64,000 nucleotides of DNA, from NCBI GenBank assembly GCA_034769895.1, contig CM068375.1:259005268-259069267 (forward strand), written 5' to 3'. The notes under the pieces are model-generated. The model made no database searches. It saw only the letters and a list, made by a program, of their open reading frames with translations, and had not been told where the DNA came from. The first letter of the stretch is position 1. Every line of letters begins with the position of its first letter. Origin of the DNA: Magicicada septendecula (Eukaryota; Arthropoda; Insecta; Hemiptera; Cicadidae). Shown one piece after another: positions 20,868 to 32,897 of this stretch. Both the position numbers and the translations under genes were made by a program.

Positions 20868-21823
20868 CAGTGGCGAAGCGTGACAAAATAATTTGGGTAG
20901 ACATTAAAATACTATTCAACAGCACCCTCCTACTAAGATTGTTGACATTTTTAATGAACCAGTAAAACAATGGTAAATAGAGATAATGCTACCTCTATCA
21001 GATAATAGCTAAGCGACTGTCGCATTTCATTATACGTATAATTAGGTCTAAATATAATGAAAAAACTATAGTATTGTTATTAGTGTAGTTTATGAATCCT
21101 AATTAGAAAATATTGTTACAAAAAAATTTTACTCAAATTTTTTGAATGATGACAAATCCGGATTACTGTAGGCATCACACAATCATTCATATTTTCTTGT
21201 AAATTAGTTCCACACGCCGCGTCTTGAAGTTTGCCAAAACATCTATTACCCTTTCCTTGAAAGTTAGGTCCTTTGTGCACATAAATGTAAATTCTTTGTA
21301 CGAAAATGTGTTTTATGTGTTTTTATCTAGTTTTATGTGTTACATTTTATGTGCGTTAACATTTTCGACGACCCCTATGCATTAGGGTGAATAAACATTT
21401 TACCTGAGGATGGGGATTTATCCCCGAAACATGTTGTAAAAACATATAAATAACAGAAGATCGCTTAGCGGATTAAAATAAGGTAAATTATCTTTTGACA
21501 TGATGTACTGGACATATGATTATGCTGCGCGCGCAGGTCCCTTCCCATTGTCGCCAATCAAAGCCCTCCTCACCTCCAGCCTTTTTGAAAAGACATTCCA
21601 AGTAACGTCTACCCTGATACTCTGTGTACAGTTGCATCGCACAGCAAGGTTCCATGGATCACGTGGTCGTACCATTTCGTGTAATATTTTACTTCTTAAA
21701 TTAGTTTTATACCCTTTCTGAGTATCTTACACATCTTAATTCATAAATAAAAGTTAATTGCTTTATGAATAAATTATTTGGGGAGACACTGTCTACCCTG
21801 TCTCCCCTGACGCTTCGCCACTG
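20868..21823. mobile_element. Non-autonomous hAT transposon
   Basis: 956 bp with terminal inverted repeats CAGTGGCGAAGCGT and ACGCTTCGCCACTG, flanked by a perfect 8-bp duplication CTAATAAG (20860-20867 and 21824-21831). Eight-bp duplications and CAGTGG-type ends are typical of hAT elements. No transposase is present. A hammerhead-like motif lies inside at 21398-21441. Confidence 0.92.
21398..21441 (+). ncRNA. Hammerhead-like ribozyme motif inside the hAT element
   Basis: In order: TTTTAC (stem I), CTGAGGA (matches CUGANGA, position 7 being variable), stem II GGGG/CCCC with loop ATTTAT, GAAA, palindromic CATG as a minimal stem III, TT, and GTAAAA closing a perfect 6-bp stem I. The layout equals that of the Penelope ribozyme at 2185-2226. 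The cleavage triplet would be GTT, which is allowed but less usual. Activity is inferred. Confidence 0.65.
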
Positions 21824-21831
21824 CTAATAAG

Positions 21832-22998
21832 ACACGTTATAAAAATTTTGATCTCTTATTTTCCTACAGATTGCCAAATCACTTTTCTCTCTTTGTCATA
21901 CAAAATTACTAAATTGTATTACAATTGGGATAAATAGAAATAAAGATACAAAGACCAAAATTTTTTCTGAAGAATTTTACTGGTATTGCTTATAATAACT
22001 CTAGAACAAAAATTGATTTATTTTTCAACATAATCACCACACACTTCAAGCATTTAGTGAATCTTGGAATGAGTTTCTTGATTCCAATATAATAGAAGTA
22101 TCCTGCCTAGGCTATGCAATGGATATATGAAAACTTCCAGCATAAATGTCTATAAAAAATCCCTGTGTGATGCAAACATTATCATAAAATAAGCAGACGC
22201 ATTGGATTAACATTCCCTGCTGTCTATTTTCATTCACCTGCAAGTTTTTCATGGTCTTACAGTAAAGAGCAACATTTACTGCATCTCAATGAGATATGGT
22301 CCTTTTCTGCCCCAGAAAATGTTTGAAGTTTATTTGTCATGACTATGAAGTTTATTTGTTGTTTAGACATATAGTGAGACACAAATTTCTGCAATGTAAT
22401 GAGTTATTTGTGAGAGGATACATGTGTAATACATTTATTTGATTATTGAGGAATTAAATTTTTCAGAGTATGCATATATGTGTACATTTGTCTTACAAGT
22501 ACAATCGTGTGCAATTCCAAAATTTACATTCTATAAAGAGAATCATAGTATAACTAAATTTCGAAAAAATAGCAGATATTTGAAGATTCCTTTCCATTGA
22601 ATCAAGTTATAACATTATACTTCACATTACAAACTATTATTAAGAGGGGACGTTGAAATTAGGATTGTCAAGGATTATATTTTTAAATAAAAAAATACAC
22701 AATGCACTGAATATAAACAAATAGTCTTTATAATATTTTTGAGATACAAAATTCATTTTGATATTGATTAAATTATATTTTCGAATTCATGTTTAAGATC
22801 ACATTGTCTAAATGAAGATTTTATTATCAGTGATAGTAAATGTAGAACAAATAGTATCAGTTATAGATATTTTTTATTGAAGATTGATTTAAACACGTAC
22901 CAAGCAAGCATAAGATTAAAATATGTATCTAAAACAAAAAATGTTTTTAAATAACACATTATAATATAATACACATTACCTTTATTTTGTAATCTTAC
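21832..22998. other. CFAP44 intron sequence without recognised element
   Basis: AT-rich tract between the hAT element and the exon at 22999. I see no coding or repeat structure. Confidence 0.55.
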
Positions 22999-23186
22999 CT
23001 GAGCAAACCACATGAAGTCATGGTAATTGTCACTTCTTCTGACAATGGACAGCAGTTGCGCTGAACCACGTTCATCACTTACACTGATTTCAAACATTGG
23101 TGTCACCTCAAGAATACTATGCTCATCTGCAATCTCTGCTTCTTGTATTGATCCATAGTACCACATTTTAATGAAACCATCCATTC
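22999..23186 (-). CDS. CFAP44: CFAP44 exon (third recognised), WD40 segment
   Basis: A 188-bp exon with acceptor AG at 23188-23187 and donor GTAAGA at 22998-22993. Two bases complete a glycine codon begun in the previous exon, giving the CFAP44-typical GMDGFIKMW. It continues with an aspartate/glutamate-rich stretch (AEIADEHSILEVTPMFEI), as in vertebrate CFAP44, where GMDG-VWDFETIDTAD-type sequence precedes ...LLEIEPINEL. It ends MWFAQ in phase 0, joining the exon at 13047. Confidence 0.85.
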
Positions 23187-24502
23187 CTGTTTCATATATA
23201 CAAAATACTCCATAAAATTATAAGGAATTGTTACAGTTTTTATTGCACTCTATTCATCAGTTACATTTATTGAATCTTTGAATCTGAATGGGGTTCATTG
23301 AGCTCACTGTTTTCATGAATTAAGTGAATAAAACAGAAAGCAATGGTTGAGGATATTCACAGAAGAAAAGAGTACCAACATTAACACTCCGATTCAATTC
23401 TTCTTGGAAAAAAAGGGTAGTTCACAAAGATTGCTTTATAAGTTTACTTCATTTCATACAATAGTTTATCTTTAGAAACAGTATTTCCAATGAAAATATC
23501 AAAATATAGAGAGATCTTTTCAGTGAAGTTAGGATACAAGTAGTGAAAACAAGTTAAGTAGCAGAATGCCTTGTCAATACCATATAGAGAAACTAACATC
23601 CCAGACATGAACTGAAGTCAAAACATTCAAAAGCCTCTATACAACTATTAAAAAATAAAATTGCATGATAATGATAAAAGGGCATGACAAACTTTAGGCC
23701 CCCAAAATATAGTTATTTATTGCAAATAGAGTGAAAATATTATCTTTACCCTCTCTCTCCATGTCATCATTTGCATGACTGCTTTGATGTGCCCCCCCCC
23801 CCCCAGCTCATACCTTTCTGAACCAATCTCTTCATGTAAATACGTAATATGATATTTATAATGCAGTAGTTTATTACACAGCAACTTAACAAATTTCTAT
23901 ATTAAACAGTTTCTTGCTTGCTATTCGAATCCTATAAGCCTACAGATGTGCCTATTGTTGAATAGTTTTTTCAATCCATACTTAATAATTTTTTCATATT
24001 TTTTAATTTAGTTCTTAATTATCATTTTGAAAACAAATCAACAATTAAAATCTTTAAACATGTCTGCTATTCCATATGTATGTAAATCTAAGACTGAATG
24101 TGGAATTTTAAACATTGTTTACAAGCTATACCCTCTACTCATGCACAGATGTGTACAGCAACTTTAGCAAAATGTGTGGTCAATCTTTCATATTTGTGCA
24201 CACTGTAACATGATATTGGATTTTTTTTTTTTTTTTTTGAGGCCTTGTAGTACTCACTTTATTAAAATCTTTTACTCAATTCTGTAGCAAAATGAATAAA
24301 CCATTTTAAATTCACTTGGTGAAAACACTTCAGACAGGTATTCACTAGCAGAAAGTTTAAAAATACATAGTAGTCCTACAACATATTTTACCACAATCGC
24401 AGAAGATAGGAGAAAATATATGCCAATTTCCTGCTATCATTTATTTATTTGTATTATAAGATATCACCTTTATTGTTTCATGACTTGTTAAAGTTTATAT
24501 AT
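23187..24502. other. Intron tract between exon and solo LTR
   Basis: AT-rich, without coding signal. It holds a C13 run at 23792-23804 and a T18 run at 24221-24238, the latter possibly the tail of a short retroposon that I cannot delimit. Confidence 0.55.
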
Positions 24503-24562
24503 TGTAACGACAAAACGTCCGCCTCGTTTAAGCCCCATGATGGAGCGTCAATTTGTAACGAC
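24503..24562 (-). repeat. LTR-end extension with primer-site echo
   Basis: TGTAACGACA occurs at 24503 and again at about 24553. The 50 bases between them end in GGAGCGTCAATT, similar to the GAGCGCCAATC that adjoins the gypsy LTR at 61521. This suggests an old LTR end plus leader captured inside a longer LTR. Confidence 0.55.
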
Positions 24563-27222
24563 AAGACCTGTATGCGTGTGTTATGCTCACACGTTGTAGT
24601 CATCACTTTGTAATTAAATGAAAGTCGTACTTTTTCTAAGTTCTCACGCTGACGATGTCCGTCGTGAACGCACGAATAACCAGTACCGAAATCTTCACGG
24701 GTGTAATCCTTACCTGTCCTTTGATGAGTGTATTTATGTCCCGATAGGCGCCAAATTGTTTATTAAAACAATTAAAAAAATCAAACTGGGTTCTCTTCTG
24801 TGTGGTGATAACAAATTCGAATTACCCTCGCAGACTGGCGGGCATTCGAATCTCGCGTGTGGTTCGTCGTGTTGCCAACGTCCAAATCTGGTAAATAATT
24901 TTATTCACTGCTAAAATGCACAAACTATATAATACTATTCAAATAAAATGAAGGACGGTTATTAATAATCAGTACTAGTTTATTAGTATTTAAAATAATT
25001 AATCATTGATCATTTAGATACAAAATATAATATTATAAAACAATGTTTCTCCGGCAATAAACAGACTATATCTCAAGGTTGGCTATGTTGGCTGAAGAGT
25101 TACTATTCCGGCATGGCTGCCATTAATGTTTATTTTATACAGTTCATTCAGTCAACGAGTTCTTTTGATTACGAAAAAATTAAAACAAGATGTTATTAAA
25201 GTACACCACCTTACATCAATGGCACTTATATACTATTAAGGTTTAAACACAATTCGTTTCTGGGTGTTAAAAAGTGTGTGCTAATCTTTCATACTTCGTA
25301 CATAGGTTAAACTATGTATGTATGTATGTTTACATACAAGTTTAAAAAATATTATCAATCAATCCTTGAAAGAAATTTAGTTACCAAGTTAAGTTCGGAG
25401 TGAGAGTTATTGTGTTGTGAGAAAAGTTAATTAATTTAGTTTGCAAATTCTGGTAATTCAGATATACTTAACAAAATCTTGTCGATTTCTGGTGATGAGT
25501 CACTGTTATTGTCCAGGTTGGGTTGATACATTCATTAATTTTCCATCATTTGGATCTTCTGCTTCATCTGGCTTCTTTTTCAATTAATTGGAAATTTTAT
25601 TTATTTTTAATTGTTAAAATCTGGTTTATTTGCTCTCCTTGTTTAAATAGGTCTTTGTTCAACTTCTTGAATCCACGTCTTATTGAATTTGGTAGTATTT
25701 CTTCCTATTTTAACTATTAATTGAGTCGAATATGGTTTGGCTTCTGTCTCTCTTGATCGTCAATAATGGACTAACGTTTTATAACGGATTTAAATATAAT
25801 AACGTTCCGTTGTTATGGTAACCACCTGTTCTCTTATTGGTTGAATATATTTGTATCTATTGTTATAAAATTTGAGTTTTAGTTCAAAATGAATAAATAT
25901 TTTCTAATTGCTTTTATTCTTTGGTCTCCTTATCAATGTATTAGATATTAACATAACTGTCTCTATTTTCTTTCAAAGATTATTTTGATATCCCACAAAG
26001 CTGTGTTTGTTCATGTAGTAATGTTTTGACAAAATTGCTAATAGTATGTTATTACATATTTTCCTTATTTTATCAGTTTATTCTATTTCTGACATTTTAT
26101 TATTGTTAACTAATTGTAATTAATGAGTTACTTGTTCTTAATTTTCTAATACAATAGTTACTTGCTTACAAATTGTTTATTTTGAATTTATGCAGTTAGG
26201 CATTTTATAGGCCTAAGCAGTAATTGTCTATAACTTCTTACTTTACACAAATTAAAGATTATTTATTATTTCCACATGTTTTGCTTACTGTCACTTATTA
26301 CTTATTTACTTTTTGAATTACTTTGGGCTGTTTTACAATAATTGAATGTTATTAATAATTTACAAAATCATTTCTTGTCTGTTATTCTCTTTTTTCTTTT
26401 TCTGTCTTTACTCTGATAATTAATATTATGATTGTACAATTTATCTCCTTACTTTTATCTATTACTATTTCTTACACACTTTTTTAGCACTTAATACTAC
26501 TATAAAAACATAACACAAAAATAGGTTTATGGTCTGTTCATTTTCCAGCCATATTCCTTCTTATAAACACAACTCTTTTAATTAAACAAATAACAATTTT
26601 GGTGAATAATATTTTAACACCATCTATTCTATCGTGATAATCGTCCCTTTGATTGTTTTATTAATATAGGATGTTTTATTATCATTGCACTCACAACTTA
26701 TGTTTCTTACTATTTAACATTATGGAATTAGTTGTCTATCAACCTTTTGTTTCTGGTTTATTACCTTTGTTTTTTTTCTTTCTTAAAATTATAAATTGTT
26801 TATATCATCACTTCTAACACTTTCACTGTTTATCACTATCACTTCCTACCTATCTCTCACTCTTGGGTTTTACTGGATTTTAAACACAAATTTATAGTTA
26901 GTTTTTTCAACATTTTATGTTTTGTTTTCTTATCATAATAAGGCTATTAATAACCCACATTATCTATTAATAATTGGTTCACTTATTTATTATGGTTAGT
27001 GTACTTCCTTTTGTATTATTTTATTTAATGCTCGTTACTAGATACGTATTACTTATTTGTGCTTTTTATCATTAGTTTAGTTTACACTTTCTCATTTTAT
27101 TGTCTTTATCGGGTCAATCACTTGGGTTGGGTCATGTTCATTTGTCTCGTCATAGTCATTTTAATATTGTTAATCCTTTATAGTTCTTCTCTGGTATTGG
27201 GGCTGCTTTTGGTGTCGTAACA
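24503..27222 (-). mobile_element. Solo LTR of a gypsy-like element
   Basis: 2720 bp from TGTAACGACA to GTCGTAACA, with a 4-bp duplication ATAT on both sides (24499-24502 and 27223-27226). No internal region is present, so it is read as a solo LTR left by LTR-LTR recombination. About 50 bp inside its left end a second TGTAACGACA occurs, preceded by GAGCGTCAATT, which looks like the complement of a primer site. This resembles an echo of the primer-site/LTR junction and parallels the LTR at 52082. The orientation is inferred from this echo. Confidence 0.72.
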
Positions 27223-27226
27223 ATAT

Positions 27227-28107
27227 CTATTAATATCACACTTACCTGACACTTATTACATCAATTACGTTACTTACATTTCACATTTAACATCCTGATT
27301 ATAACAAAATAAATAGCAAATATCTCTTCGTATGTTTTCATCAAAAAATCTAAACTTCCCCCAAAACCCTGTTCCAGAAGGAAATCCTAGCTGTGTACCT
27401 GTCTGCAACAAACTGTTTAAGGTACTTCAATCTTTGCCTTCCTCTGCAGGAACTACACCCTTACTGTACTGTCCTTCACGGAAGTCATTAATCCCATTGT
27501 ACCTCAACCAACACACTACCAGTTACTGAATAGTTTATCAACAGTAGCAGTTATAATAGTTAATATAGAACACATTCTCCTCCTCCTCCTCCTCCTCCTC
27601 TTCTTCTTCTTCTTCTTCTTCTTCTTCTTCTTCTTCTTCTTCTTCTTCTTCTTCTTCTTCTTCTTCTTCTTCTTCCAGCTTCCATACTAGCTTTACATTC
27701 TATTCTTTCTTCAGTCCTGGTTCAATATCTCCTACAACACCGCACTGTTCATCTAGCAGCTTTCCCTGTTGCCTAGATTTTGCATCCACATAGTGCATCC
27801 AAGTATATTTCAGGAATATGTTCCCACACCCTAATCCAAGAACTGATAATAACAAATATCTTTTCTAGAAAAAAGCTGTTGTGCCTGCCACTATTCTGCT
27901 TATGAATCTCTTTGAGGTAAGTTATTCATGAAGGTGAATTCATCCACTTCTGTTGTTAACCTCCCTGATTTTCATATTTAAAGAATCCCTCCTTTTGTTC
28001 ATAGAGCTTTTCATGTCATTTGTTTTTCTATTGTTTACTATTAAGTCAAATTCTCTTTCAACAATTTTTTTGTTCCAGTACTTTTTTATACTTGCTCTTG
28101 ACTGTAA
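27227..28107. other. Intron tract with a trinucleotide microsatellite
   Basis: Between the solo LTR and the Tigger element. It includes the TCC/TTC run at 27575-27675 and otherwise shows no recognised structure. Confidence 0.6.
27575..27675. repeat. (TCC)n-(TTC)n compound microsatellite
   Basis: About 100 bp of pyrimidine triplets that switch from TCC to TTC at 27600. Long homopurine/homopyrimidine tracts of this kind can form triplex DNA. Confidence 0.95.
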
Positions 28108-28313
28108 TACAGTAGAACTTGGCTAATTCGAAGCTGAAGGGACCAGTAAAAAATTCGAATTACCCAAAAATTCGAATTAGGAAAGTTTTAATAAGGGTAG
28201 AAAAATCAAATCAAAAACTGAATTCAGTAAAGCAATATGTTATTTTATTAAACAATTTCCTTATACATATGTATTACAAACGTATAAACACGTTTCAGTA
28301 CAAAATATAGCAT

Positions 28314-28622
28314 TTACAGTTTTTTAAAAAAGCTAGAAACTTTTGATTCCATTTTGCAGTTAATACACTGAGTTATAGTTAACTCTTCAAGTTTATTAAG
28401 TGCTTGGAAAATAGCATCACTTACATTCTGCTGTCCTTCAACAAACCGTCTCAAGTCTTGAATGTAATTTGATGCCTGTGAAGCCGTTGGAATCGGTATC
28501 TCTGGAAGTTCTAGCTGGTCCCCTTCTTCATCTGAAGATTTATCATCATTTCTTTTGTTCATAACATCAGCCACGATCTCCGCATCTGTCTGTTCACCGC
28601 ACACAGCCAAGTCTTCATCCAT
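28314..28622 (-). pseudogene. Tigger transposase, C-terminal tail
   Basis: An acidic tail segment typical of Tigger/Jerky-like transposases, ending ESKVSSFFKKL. The end resembles a PCNA-binding PIP box, with E where Q is usual. It lies directly downstream of the next fragment in a different frame. It is part of a broken transposase, not a separate gene. Confidence 0.75.
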
Positions 28623-28624
28623 GT

Positions 28625-28885
28625 TTACAAACTCTTCGTAACGAATGCCTGCGTCATGTCCAACATCTTCCCAGTTATCCGCAGTGGGGGTACGACTTCT
28701 CTAGCAGCTTTATTCTCCTCTTCACCTTCAATGTGGCAGAAACCACCTTTACAAAAGCAATTAGCAATTGTTTTTTGCGTAACTTGGTCCCAAGCACTGT
28801 TGCACATGCGGGCAGCTTGTAGGATATTAATCTTGATATTTTCATGCTCATCTAAATAAGCACATGACAGAATGTTTTGGACCAC
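28625..28885 (-). pseudogene. Tigger transposase, segment after the catalytic core
   Basis: Contains INILQAARMCNSAWDQVTQKTIANCF, the helical region that follows the DDD core in Tigger transposases (there: ...W..V...TI.NCF.K.GF). In order it belongs between the catalytic fragment at 28886-29491 and the tail at 28314-28622. Confidence 0.78.
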
Positions 28886-29491
28886 AAGCTGTCTGTAAAA
28901 ATGGTTAAAAATGTTTTATTACACCTTGGTCCATAGGTTGAACTACTGAAGTCATGTTTTGAGAGAAAAACACAACCTTTACATTTTCCATCACAGGAAT
29001 AGTGTTGTGCGCTGTACAGTTGTCAATAAACAAGATGATTCTTCTGTTTTTATTCCGAAATTTCCTGTGATTTTCAAAAGCCATCTTTCGAAAATTTCAC
29101 CTGTCATCCAAGCTTTATTGTTTGATTCATATTCAACTGGTTTTGTTTTTACATTTTTGAAACAACGTGAGTTGGCTGACTTCCCTATCATTAGCAAAGG
29201 CAGTTTTTCTGAGCCATCCATGTTTGCTCCAAATAAAAGTGTTATGCGCTCCTTGCTGTGTTTGCCGCCACTACAACTTTCTCCTTTAAAAGCAAGTGTT
29301 TTGTTGGGGGTGCATTTGAAGAATAAGCCCGTCTCGTCTACGTTAAAAATTTCTTTAGCGTCTCTATCAGAAATCATTTGCAACAAATCGTCTTTCCATG
29401 AATTTGCAGCTTCAACGTCAACAGATCTACTTTCCCCACAAACAGTTTTGAAAGACATGCCATTCCTTTCTTTAAAACCATCTGTAAACAA
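28886..29491 (-). pseudogene. Tigger transposase, DDD catalytic core
   Basis: The first catalytic aspartate is in IFNVDETGLFFKC; HSKERITLLFGANMDGSEKLP follows, as in the family. In a shifted frame near 29000-29040 the second aspartate motif DNCTAHN is readable, and the third block (QPMDQGVI) near 28930. At least one frameshift separates them. The protein would cut and paste the element at TA sites. A DNA-binding part lies at 30688-31031. Confidence 0.82.
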
Positions 29492-30687
29492 ACTTTCCTC
29501 CGTTCATTTTTTTTTTTTTTTTTTTTGCTCAGTAATGCTGGTATAGGTAGCACCTGTAATATACTCACCTGCTTACCTTCAGAAGAGCCCAGAGTCGCCA
29601 GAGTGTTTGTGGATGACACTCAACCCAAATAACGCATCTGACTTTTCTAAAATCTCCCCTCAGAAATTCCAAGGTTTGTTTATGCGAAACTTTGGCTACA
29701 GTGATCAAGAACGCAATAGGCGCGCGCGAGCAAACAGATTGCACACCTTTTGGTTATGGAAAAGTTTGTTTTACCGCACTATTTTCTTCTGAAACATTAT
29801 TAATCATTTCTCAAATACATTACTGTTAATTCAATTGTGACTTAAAATCTTACTTCACTCACTCATTCACAATTTAGATTTACCAGTACCACGTGCATTC
29901 CATTACTTTCACTCTCTCCCAAATTAAATAATTATAATTCCATTTCTTTTATTGATTTTTATAGCGCTTAATCATTCAGGGGCAATCAATTTCTATTAGT
30001 GGTATTTTAACAGGTACCTGTATATTTTTACAAACACTTGGCTGAATGTGAACACACTGGCTGCCTTCATCTACGCCGGGTGTAAATGGAATCTGTTATT
30101 TTCCAATTGCTGGGCCGAAATATACTCCCGCGACGTATCTGTTGTTCTCACCAGCTCTGGTGATTATCCTCTGCCATCCTGCTAGTAATTAATATGTGAT
30201 TTCCGACTTTCGATGAACTAAAGTTTTAAAACTGCACAACCAGACTTTTTTAATGTCAAGTCTGGCTGCGACACAGTCTGGGTTCTAAGAGCCGTGAGAT
30301 GCCAGATGCAAGCGCCACAGCTAACCAATTATTCGCCGCTCTCGGCTATTTGAATTGTCGTCATCGTAACATAATCATCTCAAACGTATGCATTATTTAC
30401 TGTTCTTTATGACGCATCATCCTGTTTTGTGTGTGGTTCACGTCATTGTTGAGTGACGGGCATAAATATAATATATGACGTGTTATGCTGTATATGGTCA
30501 CAAAATGATGTTAGATATGCGATTGGCTGTTGACGTCATCACACAGTTAATGTCTTAGGCCAGAATAAATATGAATCACCGTTGCTGCAGACCGCCCTTC
30601 AACTAGTTACATTCACTTTATTGAATGTAACTGGTTTATTTCACAATATTATTGAATAAAATGACACCTACTCAGGATTGCCCCATT
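29492..30687. other. Intervening 1.2 kb inside the Tigger transposase
   Basis: The transposase stops after GWLD near 30690 and resumes with GFKERNGMS near 29480. On the minus strand the stretch starts GTGTAATG and ends in TTTGTTTACAG, so it could be an intron. It also contains an A22 run (T run at about 29507-29528), so a retroposed insertion is possible. No coding region is recognised in it. Short inverted repeats occur near 30600-30640. Confidence 0.55.
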
Positions 30688-31031
30688 ACACATCGAGCCA
30701 ACCAGTGCTGGCCTTAAAATCATTTTTCCCTAAGCTTTGCGAATTCCTCAGCTTTGGCTCTGACGAGGGGCCCACTGACTGGAATTTTTTTGTCCCTTGC
30801 TTGCTTAAACCACTTCACTACACATTCATCCACGTCAGGATTTTCTGGTCCTCGCGCTCTTTTCTTATCTTTGTCGCTGGCTTTACACACACTATTCAAA
30901 ATCTTCTCTTTATTTTTTAGATACGTTGACAGCGTATTTGGCAGTATCCCGAATTCCTTAGCAATTTCAGATTTCTTTTTTTGTCCCTTTTCCACTTCCC
31001 GTATGATGGCAACTTTTTCGGCAAATGTCAA
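30688..31031 (-). pseudogene. Tigger transposase, CENP-B-type DNA-binding domain
   Basis: An N-terminal helix-turn-helix (FAEKVAIIREVEKGQKKKSE then AKEFGILPNTLSTYLKNK) followed by the second HTH of CENP-B/pogo proteins (VVKWFKQARDKKIPVSGPLV). A one-base loss before DFKASTGWLD shifts the end of the segment. The gypsy insertion lies just upstream, at 31105. The domain would bind the transposon ends. Confidence 0.85.
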
Positions 31032-31108
31032 TTATTTGTATTGGGTCCGTGTTGGTTTTGAAAGGGCAATGATGAACACACAACACAATAAAACTGCACA
31101 ATAAGCGT

Positions 31109-32653
31109 TGTCGTGGCCAGCGTCTCCCGAGCGGTAAGGAGGCTTCCAAGTATCATACAATACCTTTTAAGTGATAGTGGTGGCTTATAGGTGTACAGAC
31201 AAATGAAACTCAAATCTAAGATTATTAATTCTTACGTTTATTAGTTACTGAATTTCTGTAATGATTTTAGTACATTTCAATCAATCAATAAATCTTTATA
31301 AAACAATTAGTAAGCATTTAAACATAAAAGCCTTTAGATCTCTAATTCAATGTGATATATAGATATATATATAAACTCTACATAACTCCAAAATAATTCA
31401 GTTAATTGTTTCAAGATTAAGAAGCAAACTTAAAATTCAATTATATAGATATTAGAACAAAATAATGTAATATCTCTTTAAAATGTTTATATAACTCAAT
31501 TTATAACCGCTAACAAAATTTAATCTTTATAATAATCTTATGTCTCTCTCTTATTCTCTTTAATAAAACAGATTATACTTTAATTTGATAATAAGATATT
31601 TTATAGTCTTTATAAATCTTTTTAAAGTCTCTCTCTTTTGGTATTTAAGTTACACAAATTTCAATTATTCCCTAGTCATACCTCCCTCTCTGTTTCGAAG
31701 TGCCATTCTGTGATATGAGCTGCGACTGAAGAGCAGTTAGCGCGTTTCGCGTATCTAACTTTACACTTTAATAAATATTATAAAACTTGAATAATTATAC
31801 TAAAAAACTTGAGATTCACAGTAGTTGAAGATGAAAACGAAAATTTACAGGACACACGGCTGTGTCGCCCCGGATCACTCGACAGACCAAATGATGCTGG
31901 TTTGGGCCTCTGTCAGCTTTTATAGTTTCAGAAGGCTTCAACCAAGTAACTGGGCTACTCCCATGCGTCGGCCAATCAGAGCTCAGATTGCCACGCGCGG
32001 TACAAATCCTTGAAAGTCTTCAAAACAGGATATTGGTGGTTAATTTGCAACCACAGAGAACGATTACTGTACACGCTTTATTTGAACAGATGCTAAGAAA
32101 ACCTTTTAAGTAAGTAAATACTAAAGTATGCAAACACTCTTAATACGTCCAAATCACTTTTGACACATTCCAACAAAAATAGAAAGTACGGTCAGACAAT
32201 TGTGAGTAACCGATTTAAAGGTAGAGGAACGTACAACTAACGAATAGTTCCAACGAGAAGATAAAACGTTTTTAAAAACAGTCAGTTTCTTTTGTCACAC
32301 CTGAGGCAGAGTGTGTCATTGTTAATGGTAAAATAAACATCACTACACCATCCTATGAAATATGTTTCTCTACAATGAGACTCTTGGCTAAATTAACATA
32401 CAATTCAATAATGTGCAGGTCATGTGGTACAGAGGAACCACAATTATACTCACTGCTAAATTACATGTACTTTTACAATTTTTATAAAATTGAGAATAAA
32501 TGCGTTAACATTTGAGGGGAAGAGTTGGATACTAATGTCCATACTCTTAGCTCAGGATCCCGTGGTCGCCAGTCCACGTACTCACCATATATAATACATG
32601 AAAGAGAGACAAATTGACATGGGTGAGCCCCTGGGGGATATCGCGGCACTACA
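31109..32653 (-). repeat. 3' LTR of the env-bearing gypsy element
   Basis: 1545 bp, equal in length to 39762-41306. On the plus strand it begins TGTCGTGGCCAG and ends GCGGCACTACA. It is AT-rich, with short TCTCTCTC runs. Confidence 0.95.
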
Positions 32654-32670
32654 TCACTCCCCTTTTTTTA
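32654..32670 (-). other. Polypurine tract of the env-bearing gypsy element
   Basis: On the minus strand it reads AAAAAAAGGGGAGTGA directly before the 3' LTR. Confidence 0.85.
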
Positions 32671-32897
32671 AAAGGGAGGTACCATGTACCTCACTTTAAT
32701 TTACAATTACAGTACTCAATATTGCTTGGAGAGAGCTTATCTTATCCTAACTTAAATATAACATGCATATACAATCTTGTGGATGAGCAATTAATTCTAA
32801 CAATCTTCAAAACATGTGATAAAGTAGAGGATATAGTATAGAGGATAGAGGTAGTGTTTTCTACTGTGAATGATTTTACAATAAAATTTCACTTTTA

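Larger units (their letters stand above)
13048..22998 (-). other. CFAP44: CFAP44 intron, about 10 kb
   Basis: Bounded by donor GTAAGA at 22998-22993 and acceptor AG at 13049-13048. It contains a foldback element, a 6.9-kb LTR element and a hAT element, which together make up most of its length. Confidence 0.8.

Noticed and set aside
21500..21721. 73-codon plus-strand frame inside the hAT element
   Set aside because: No transposase motif; the element is too short to be autonomous and the frame looks random.
24618..24914. 98-codon frame with several cysteines
   Set aside because: It lies within the solo LTR and has no known motif.
28959..29546. Long plus-strand frame of 195 codons
   Set aside because: It is the antisense shadow of the Tigger transposase core on the minus strand.
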